From Heracleum sosnowskyi (Eukaryota; Streptophyta; Magnoliopsida; Apiales; Apiaceae), in NCBI GenBank assembly GCA_030848705.1, contig JAUIZM010000015.1, forward strand, positions 372,001 to 436,000: a DNA stretch of 64,000 nt, given 5' to 3'. Position numbers and translations under genes: made by a program. Below the pieces are notes generated by a model. That model did not search any database. It worked only from the letters and a program-made list of their open reading frames with translations, and was not told the origin of the DNA. Positions 57,206 through 64,000 of this stretch are shown here, piece by piece. Each line of letters starts with the position of its first letter. Within the stretch, counting starts at the first letter, position 1.

Positions 57206-60200
57206 TTACTTAGAACAACTGAATGAAGGATTGAGCATTCCAATTTCACTCACAAGTCTGTTGAAGACTGCTTCATTCAGAGGTTTAGTAAATATGTCAG
57301 CTAATTGTTTCTCAGTTGGAACATAAGAGACTTCTATGGTACCATTTGCAGCATGTTCCCTAATGAAATGGTACCTGATCTCAATGTGCTTTGTAGTAGA
57401 ATGATTAACAGGATTGGCAACAATGGATATTGCACTAGTATTATCACACATCAGAGGAATGTGTTCTAACACTAGTCCATAATCCATGAGTTGATTTCTA
57501 ATCCAAAGCAATTGAGCACAGCAACTTCCAGCAGCAATGTATTCAGCCTCAGCTGTGGATGTTGCTGTGGATTGTTGTTTCTTACTAAACCAGGACACTA
57601 ACCTTTGACCTAGGAATTGACAGCTTCCAGAGGTGCTCTTCCTGTCAATTCTGCATCCAGCATAATCAGAATCTGTATAACCAACCAGGTTGAACCCAGT
57701 GCCCTTTGGATACCATAGCCCAAGATTAGGAGTCCCCTTCAGATATTTGAAAATTCTTTTGATGGCCATCATGTGAGATTCCTTGGGATCAGACTGGAAC
57801 CTTGCACAAAGGCATGTGGCAAACATGATGTCTGGCCTGCTAGCTGTGAGATAGAGTAGGGATCCAACCATTCCTCTATAGACCTTGATATCAACTCTCT
57901 TGCCTTTCTTGTCTTCATCCAGCTTGATTGCAGTAGACATAGGAGTTTTAGCTGGGGATGACTCTTCTAAACCATATTTCTTTAAAAGATCCTTGACATA
58001 CTTAGATTGGTTTATAAAGATGCCATCCTCCCTTTGATGTACTTGCAGGCCTAGGAAGTAGGTTAACTCTCCCATCATACTCATCTCATATTTACTTTGC
58101 ATCAACTTAGAGAACCTCTCACAGAGTTTTTCATTTGAAGAGCCAAAGATGATATCATCCACATAGATTTGAACAAGAATGATATCATTTCCATGCTTCT
58201 TGAAGAATAGGGTTTTGTCTATTGTACCCCTAGTGAATTGATGCTCAAGAAGGAATTGAGATAGAGTTTCATACCAGGCTCTTGGTGCCTGTTTGAGTCC
58301 ATAGAGTGCCTTGAGCAGTCTATACACAAAGTTTGGGAAGTCTTCACTTTCAAAGCCAGGTGGTTGAGACACATAAACTTCCTCAGCAAGATCACCATTG
58401 AGAAAAGCACTTTTCACATCCATTTGATACACCTTAAAATCTGAGTGAGCTGCAAAAGCCAGGAAGATTCTTATGGCTTCCAGTCTAGCTACAGGTGCAA
58501 ATGTCTCATCATAGTCAATGCCTACTTGCTGACAATAACCTTTGGCAACCAGCCTTGCTTTGTTTCTGACTACCACTCCTTCTTCATCCATCTTGTTCCT
58601 GAACACCCATTTGGTGTCAATAACATTCTTTCCTTTTGGAGGTGGCACTAGTTCCCATACCTTGTTTTTCTCAAATTGATTCAACTCTTCTTGCATGGCA
58701 ACAATCCAATCAGAAATCTTCAAAGCTTCTTCAATTAATTTAGGTTCCTCTTGTGACAGAAAGCAGCTATACAGACAAGTATTTAATGTTGCCCTTCTTG
58801 TTCTAACTCCCTCACTAGGATCTCCAATGATTTGATCCCTAGTGTGGGCTCTGTCCCATTTCCTTGTGTGTCCCTGTTCATTTCCTTGATCTGTTCCAAT
58901 CTCATTTTGGTTGACAGTTGCATTCTCTTCTTCTCCCCCTGTGTTTGTGAATCCCTGCACAGGTGTTTGAAGAAGATTGTCAACTTCAAGAATTTCATTT
59001 TCTAGAACAGTTTGAACAGGGGGTTCATCTTCACTTTCAGAATCCTCAAGATAACCTTGATTCTCAAATCTCACTAGCACACTGTCTTGATCACTTGTTT
59101 TCAGTCCTGGAGTTTTCTTGTCATCAAAGGTAACATCCATGCTTTCCATGACTTTGTGTTGCTCAGGTACAAACACTCTGTATGCTGTCCTTTCCAGAGA
59201 GTATCCAATGAAGATACCTTCAAATGCCTTAGCATCAAATTTTCCAACATGCTCAGAGGTATCTTTCATCACAAAGCACTTGCTTCCAAACACATGCAGG
59301 TGCTTGAAGGATGCTCTTTTTCCAGTCATTAATGAGTAAGGAGTTTTGCCAGACTTCTTATTGATTAATGTTCTATTTTGCACATAGCATGCTGTGTTAA
59401 CAGCATCAGCCCAAAAGCTAGTGGGTAGCTTTGCATCCAGCAGCATTGTCCTTGCAGCTTCAATGAGAGTTCTATTCTTTCTCTCAACTACTCCATTTTG
59501 TTGAGGTGTTCTAGGAGCTGAGAATTGTTGAGAAATTCCTCTATCTTTGCAAAACTCATACAATGTTGAATTTCTGAACTCAGTCCCATTATCACTTCTC
59601 AAAGCAACTACAGAGGCACCAGTGCTTTGTGCTTCTTTATCAACTCTCTTGATATGCTCTATTATGACTTGGGGTGCTTCATCCTTGGAGAATAGGAATT
59701 CCACCCAAGTATATCTTGAATAGTCATCAACCATCACTAGAGCATATTTCTTTTTGGAAAGGGACATTACATTCACAGGGCCAAATAAGTCCATGTGAAT
59801 TAGTTGCAGAGGTTTTGAGTTTGTATTGAGCAACTTGTTCTTGTGACTTGATCTTTTAACCTTCCCTTTCTGACAAGCTTCACATGCTCCATCTTGCACA
59901 AACTCCAAGGCAGGCAAATCCCTGATGAGTTCTCTCTTGGTTAGAGAGTTCATTGCCTGAACATTCAAGTGAGACAGTTTCTTGTGCCACAGCCAGAATT
60001 CCTCATTTGTGGCTTTTGTGTAGAAACAACAAATTTCTCCCTTATCTGCAGCCTTGAGATTAGCTACAAACAAGCTTCCTTTCTTCACACCAGTTAGAAC
60101 AACTTCACCACTTTCCCTTTTTGAGATTGAACAAAGGTCTTCATCAAATTCCACTTTGAAGCCTCTGTTGGTAAACTGTCCAATACTCAAGAGATTATGC

Positions 60201-60415
60201 TTCAGTCCTTCAACAAATGCTACATCTTCAATAATGACATTTCCAGATTCAACACTGCCATATCCCATTGTATAACCAATGTTGTCATTTCCAAAGGTTA
60301 CTGATGGGCCAGCCTTTTCCTCAAAATGTGATAGCAGGGCTATATCACCAGTCATGTGACTTGAGCATCCACTGTCCAAGATCCATATGACTCTTTTATT
60401 CCTGTTGCCCTGCAT
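57206..60415 (-). CDS. pol: Sirevirus C Pol polyprotein, intact, 1069 aa
   Basis: Cleaves Gag-Pol, copies the RNA into DNA and inserts it. The protease motif DSGCSSHMTG has Asp14. The integrase zinc segment (WHKKLSHLN, then CEAC) is at about 145-190. The integrase triad is Asp209, Asp275 and Glu311 (D-x65-D-x35-E). The GKFDAKAFEGIFIGYS segment follows, then an acidic linker (about 430-560). RT spans about 600-840 with KARLVAKGY, YQMDVKSAFLNG, YGLKQAPRAWY and YVDD at 751-754. RNase H is at about 925-1060 (TDSDYAGC, STAEAEYIA, IRYHFIRE, ADIFTKPL). All catalytic residues I can check are present. The frame opens with a true ATG (60413-60415), 11 bases after the gag stop, in the -1 frame relative to gag. 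In elements A and B, pol is in the gag frame. Confidence 0.95.
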   Translation of the reverse strand: MQGNRNKRVIWILDSGCSSHMTGDIALLSHFEEKAGPSVTFGNDNIGYTMGYGSVESGNVIIEDVAFVEGLKHNLLSIGQFTNRGFKVEFDEDLCSISKRESGEVVLTGVKKGSLFVANLKAADKGEICCFYTKATNEEFWLWHKKLSHLNVQAMNSLTKRELIRDLPALEFVQDGACEACQKGKVKRSSHKNKLLNTNSKPLQLIHMDLFGPVNVMSLSKKKYALVMVDDYSRYTWVEFLFSKDEAPQVIIEHIKRVDKEAQSTGASVVALRSDNGTEFRNSTLYEFCKDRGISQQFSAPRTPQQNGVVERKNRTLIEAARTMLLDAKLPTSFWADAVNTACYVQNRTLINKKSGKTPYSLMTGKRASFKHLHVFGSKCFVMKDTSEHVGKFDAKAFEGIFIGYSLERTAYRVFVPEQHKVMESMDVTFDDKKTPGLKTSDQDSVLVRFENQGYLEDSESEDEPPVQTVLENEILEVDNLLQTPVQGFTNTGGEEENATVNQNEIGTDQGNEQGHTRKWDRAHTRDQIIGDPSEGVRTRRATLNTCLYSCFLSQEEPKLIEEALKISDWIVAMQEELNQFEKNKVWELVPPPKGKNVIDTKWVFRNKMDEEGVVVRNKARLVAKGYCQQVGIDYDETFAPVARLEAIRIFLAFAAHSDFKVYQMDVKSAFLNGDLAEEVYVSQPPGFESEDFPNFVYRLLKALYGLKQAPRAWYETLSQFLLEHQFTRGTIDKTLFFKKHGNDIILVQIYVDDIIFGSSNEKLCERFSKLMQSKYEMSMMGELTYFLGLQVHQREDGIFINQSKYVKDLLKKYGLEESSPAKTPMSTAIKLDEDKKGKRVDIKVYRGMVGSLLYLTASRPDIMFATCLCARFQSDPKESHMMAIKRIFKYLKGTPNLGLWYPKGTGFNLVGYTDSDYAGCRIDRKSTSGSCQFLGQRLVSWFSKKQQSTATSTAEAEYIAAGSCCAQLLWIRNQLMDYGLVLEHIPLMCDNTSAISIVANPVNHSTTKHIEIRYHFIREHAANGTIEVSYVPTEKQLADIFTKPLNEAVFNRLVSEIGMLNPSFSCSK

Positions 60416-60426
60416 TCACAAAGTGA

Positions 60427-62892
60427 CTAAGTTGTTTTTGGTACCCACACTTGGTAGGGTCCAGATGATTTAGAAACATTTTGATTAATAATTCTTCTGT
60501 CATAAATTGCATTTCTCATAGTAGGAGACTTCACTTTTTCTGTGGCTTTGGAGTTTACACTCTTAGGCTCACATGAAGTTTTCACCCTCTCAACCCTGAT
60601 TGGGGACCCTGTCCTATGAGAATGTATGTGTGTGTGTGATTCACCAGATTGTGCAGAGTCAAGTTTATGTTTAAGAGATAAACAGTTAGCAATCACAGTC
60701 ACATAGCATGTCATGCAGTTTGGCTTACCACAGAAAGAATCATGACTAGAATTTATGCTAGCAGAAAGGTTACTTAGGTTATCAACTTCAACAATTTCAG
60801 GCTTACTACACTTATGAGTCAAATGATTAACAGATAGGCATTTTTGACATTGTTTCCTGGGAGCATTTGGCACATAAGCATAGTTGTTTCCTTTGTTAAC
60901 ACCAACTTTACCATTTCTGTTTTGTTTCCTTTTCTTAGCAACTTCTTTCTTTGCTTTAGGACTCTTGACAAGATTGTCTTTGGTCTCTTTCTGATTGACA
61001 AGTTCAGGAAAGGAAGAAGTGTTCTTAGCAGCCTCATCTTCTTCAAGTAGTTGTTGCTTGATGATCAGTAGTTCCTCATCAAACTCAACAACACTCTTCC
61101 TGAAGATGGGCTGTTCAACACTTGACAGAATGGTTGGGGCATTTTTGTTTGTAAAAGTTTCCTTTCCTTTGCCCTTGACTTTCTTCCTTCCCTTGTCATT
61201 ATCATAATCAAAACCAACTCCAACCTTGCAATCTTCAGTGTGTTCCTTGTGGTAGGTTTGAATAAGTTCAGAGGAGTTTTTGAAGCTTCTTAGTTTCAGT
61301 TCAGTTTCAGCAATTTGTTCTCTAAGAGCATTCTCTATCTGCTCAGCACAAATCACTTTGTTTTTAAGATACTCAACCTCCTTTTTCAAACCATCCAGGT
61401 TCACAACCATTAACTCAAGTTGCTCATTCTTTTCTGTAAGCTCAACATTCTTAGCAGTTAGTCTGTCAATTTCTTCATTAGCCACTAACATGCTAGTATG
61501 AATATTAAACATCTCAGTGCTCATATCTTCAACAGTTTGCTTATATTGAAGGGGAGTCATATCAAGAGAAGTAAGAATAGGTACCTGACTTGAATCACCT
61601 TCATCAGAGAATGCCATCAAGGCATAGTTTGAGTACTCTTGTTCTTCTTCTTCATCAGAGTCATCCCAGCATTTTCCCTCAGCAATAAAAGCTTTGCCCT
61701 GTTGTTTCTTGAGTAGAGCCTCATACTTAGCTTCAAGCTCTAAGTATGCTTTGTCCTTCTTGACTTGTTTAGGCTTTTTGCACTCAGTGGCAAAATGCCC
61801 AAGTTCATTGCAGTTATAGCACCTTATCTTGGTCCTATCCACACTTCCTGTCTTGTATCCACCTTTAGCAGCACCAGCAATCCCTTTTCCTTTATTGAAG
61901 GTGTTTGAGCCACTAGATCCACCAGTGTTTCCATTATTGAACTTGGACCTAAATGGCTGCTTTCTTTTAAACCTTATGTTAGGATACCTCCTAGCCATAT
62001 AAGCAAAAGATTTGTTTTCCATTTTGTCCAGCTCATCTATACTGTAGAACTCATCCTCTTCAGGTAAATCATACACAACCTGAGTTTCATCACCAGTGTC
62101 TTCAACTTCTAGTTCCTCAATCTTGACCTGACTGATTTTAAGAGAGTCCATTCTTTGACTTAGGTTGTCAGCAATAAGTGCACAGGAGGTATTAGCCACT
62201 AACCCTTGCTTTGCTTGAATAGATCTCTTTTGAAACAGCTCTAACTCATATGTCTTTAAAACACCATACAACACATCAAAACCAATCTTTGTCAGATCTC
62301 TTTCTTTAAGGGAAGAAATTCTTGGTTCCAAGTGATCTGGCAGAGTTAGTAGAAACTTCATATTGAGCTCTTCTGTTTCATAGTGTTTGTCATAGAGTTT
62401 GAGCTCGTTTATCAGCTTGTTGAATCTCTCAAACACTTCTGTGATTCCCTCTTTTGGCTGAGCCATGAAGGCTTCATATTGTGAAACAAGAATCTGCTTC
62501 TTGTTCTTTCTTACCTCAGTAGTTCCTTCACAGAGCACTTCTATAAGATCCCACATCTTCTTGGCACTAGTACAATGAGCAACAGTGCCATACATGTTGA
62601 AGTCCATAGATTCACAAATGATAAGTTGAAGATGTCCATCCAATGCCACTTTTTCCTTTTCAGGATCAGTGTATTTTAAGGGATCTTTGGGCACATGTTT
62701 TGCTGGTATAATCTCAGTGCCACTGGTTGTTTCACCAATCTCGATCATTGGAATGAAGGGACCATGCTTTAGAATATCTAAATACATGGGGTTAGAAGCT
62801 TTGATGAAAAGCAACATCTTCTTCTTCCATAAACTGTAGTGCTCCTTGTTAAAGGGAGGAATCTTGATACTGCTTAGTTTCTGTGAACTCAT
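60427..62892 (-). CDS. gag: Sirevirus C Gag, intact, 821 aa
   Basis: Structural protein of the particle. The start ATG 62892 gives MSSQKLSSIKIPPFNKEHYS, in line with the other gags. The helical Gag core covers residues 1-230. The CCHC knuckle CYNCNELGHFATEC is at 358-371. A coiled coil spans about 440-540. A second CCHC (CQKCLSVNHLTHKC) is at 682-695, and a C-x4-C-x2-C motif (CGKPNCMTC) is at 721-729. The protein ends with QVWVPKTT and TAG at 60427-60429, the same end motif as in element B. It is followed at 11 bases by the pol ATG in another frame, and by a pyrimidine-rich stretch ending GCAG just before pol residue 3. Confidence 0.95.
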   Translation of the reverse strand: MSSQKLSSIKIPPFNKEHYSLWKKKMLLFIKASNPMYLDILKHGPFIPMIEIGETTSGTEIIPAKHVPKDPLKYTDPEKEKVALDGHLQLIICESMDFNMYGTVAHCTSAKKMWDLIEVLCEGTTEVRKNKKQILVSQYEAFMAQPKEGITEVFERFNKLINELKLYDKHYETEELNMKFLLTLPDHLEPRISSLKERDLTKIGFDVLYGVLKTYELELFQKRSIQAKQGLVANTSCALIADNLSQRMDSLKISQVKIEELEVEDTGDETQVVYDLPEEDEFYSIDELDKMENKSFAYMARRYPNIRFKRKQPFRSKFNNGNTGGSSGSNTFNKGKGIAGAAKGGYKTGSVDRTKIRCYNCNELGHFATECKKPKQVKKDKAYLELEAKYEALLKKQQGKAFIAEGKCWDDSDEEEEQEYSNYALMAFSDEGDSSQVPILTSLDMTPLQYKQTVEDMSTEMFNIHTSMLVANEEIDRLTAKNVELTEKNEQLELMVVNLDGLKKEVEYLKNKVICAEQIENALREQIAETELKLRSFKNSSELIQTYHKEHTEDCKVGVGFDYDNDKGRKKVKGKGKETFTNKNAPTILSSVEQPIFRKSVVEFDEELLIIKQQLLEEDEAAKNTSSFPELVNQKETKDNLVKSPKAKKEVAKKRKQNRNGKVGVNKGNNYAYVPNAPRKQCQKCLSVNHLTHKCSKPEIVEVDNLSNLSASINSSHDSFCGKPNCMTCYVTVIANCLSLKHKLDSAQSGESHTHIHSHRTGSPIRVERVKTSCEPKSVNSKATEKVKSPTMRNAIYDRRIINQNVSKSSGPYQVWVPKTT

Positions 62893-62928
62893 TCTTGATC
62901 TTTTCCTGTTTGTACGTTAACAGCCTAC

Positions 62929-62940
62929 GCTCTGATACCA
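62929..62940 (-). other. Primer binding site, initiator tRNA-Met
   Basis: The minus strand reads TGGTATCAGAGC two bases after the 5' LTR end (62943), a perfect match. Confidence 0.95.
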
Positions 62941-62942
62941 CT

Positions 62943-64000
62943 TGTTAGAAATGAATACCACTAGAAACTAGACAGAGGGGGGGTGAATGGATAGTTTGAT
63001 ATATTTTTCGATCTTGAAAACTAAGTAAACAACTGTATGTGATTATGATATGTAATATGCAGAAAGTAAATAACACACACAATCACTTTAATCTACTTTG
63101 TATAAGCAAATTAAATACTACAGCTTTCCAGGAAATTCACAATCGAATTTCTGGCTTCTAAACAAGAACGGTTTGAACTTGCTTGCTTACAGAGAAAAGA
63201 GCTTAGCAAATAACTATGTGTATCTCTCTTACAGCTTACAGTTGTGTGTGCACGGTATATATATTTACCTATACAAACTAGGCACACACAATATTACACA
63301 GCTACCCCTTCTGAAAGTCCAACTTGTCCTGCCATAAGAAGTTCACTGTGTCAGGAAGGACCACCTGCTTTTCGGAGTCTTTCCCGTTTCTGTAGCTGCT
63401 TGTCTCTTATCTTTCTCTCCAAGTTTAGCTGTAGATTTGCCATCTGTTCTTTGGACCACCTTGCCAGAACAAATGCTTCAGTATTTGTCTCCTTTGATTC
63501 TTGGTTCTGTACCTTGATTTGTCTTGTTATAAACGGCTAAGTGTTGATATCGTGAACTCCACTTTATCCCTGACTATGCGATCTCCCTTGTGAGGACTAC
63601 GCGATATAGCCTTTGAAGACTTTGCGACATAGGTCATTTGACGACTATGCGACATAGGTCATTTGATGACTATACGACATAGGTCATTTGATGACTATGC
63701 GACATAAGTCATTTGATGACTATGCGACATAGGTCATTTGATGACTATGCGACATAGTGCTCTTGAGGACTTCACGATCTAGGCTCCTTTGACTTTGCTG
63801 ACTTCAACACTTCACGACATGTGTCTTGAGGACTTCTCGACATAGTACAAAATGGACTATGCGATATAGTACTTCACGACATGGATATTGGTGACTTCAC
63901 GACATAGCTTTCTTTTGACTTTGCTATATAATGCCTTAGACAAATTCCTGCAACTTATTTCTTCATAGCCTTATTCAACTCTATCCTGCTGCATGAACAC
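62943..64000 (-). repeat. Sirevirus C 5' LTR, cut by the window end
   Basis: It is identical by eye to 50185-51242, including the 25-bp tandem array at 63630-63758. The remaining 243 bp or so lie outside the window. Confidence 0.95.

Larger units (their letters stand above)
50185..64000 (-). mobile_element. Sirevirus C, intact and very young, runs off the window
   Basis: On the minus strand the order is 5' LTR (62943 to beyond 64000), primer site, gag, pol, spacer, 1616-codon ORF3, polypurine tract and 3' LTR (51485-50185). All three large frames are open. The two LTRs, compared by eye over the 1058 bp present in both, show no difference and no indel, which points to a very recent insertion. 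ACACC (50180-50184) is the predicted target duplication; its partner lies outside the window. Confidence 0.95.

Overview
This window looks like repeat-dense plant nuclear DNA, most likely from a eudicot. The evidence is TTTAGGG-type telomere repeats, plant-type Ty1/copia (Sirevirus) retrotransposons primed from initiator tRNA-Met, CACTA, Mutator and Stowaway elements, Helitron-type ends and a very AT-rich background. I found no intact host gene. Every long reading frame belongs to a transposable element. All calls were made by reading the sequence, with no database search.

Layout. 1-1318 is the 3' end of a CACTA transposon that inserted into the 5' LTR of Sirevirus A. Sirevirus A (1319-13794, + strand) has an intact gag, a broken pol that has lost most of reverse transcriptase and RNase H, an 86-codon extra ORF, and a broken third ORF. 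13795-34867 is an AT-rich graveyard. It holds several Helitron-like pieces (one with a possible RPA OB-fold fragment and a 63-bp minisatellite), a Stowaway MITE, an inverted telomere-repeat island, a tRNA-like pol III box pair, and a long Ty3/gypsy-type LTR. 34868-44575 is Sirevirus B (+ strand), with decayed gag and pol, no third ORF, and a truncated 3' LTR. 44576-45622 holds two convergent LTR fragments. 45813-49733 is a Mutator-like transposase pseudogene split by a long inverted-repeat element with a 9-bp target duplication. 49734-50184 is probably a gypsy LTR fragment, interrupted by Sirevirus C. Sirevirus C (50185 to beyond 64000, - strand) has open gag, pol and a 1616-codon third ORF. 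Its two LTRs appear identical over the 1058 bp visible in both, so it is a very recent insertion.

How the parts work together. In each Sirevirus, gag makes the particle and binds RNA, pol supplies protease, integrase, reverse transcriptase and RNase H, and the tRNA primer site and polypurine tract start the two DNA strands. The third ORF has no known enzymatic motif and no obvious membrane segment. It probably has its own TATA box in Sirevirus C. The most unusual signal is that each Sirevirus family carries its own short word repeated in both orientations in its LTR. In families A and C the same word also fills the pol-ORF3 spacer, and in family A it runs into the protein-coding regions.
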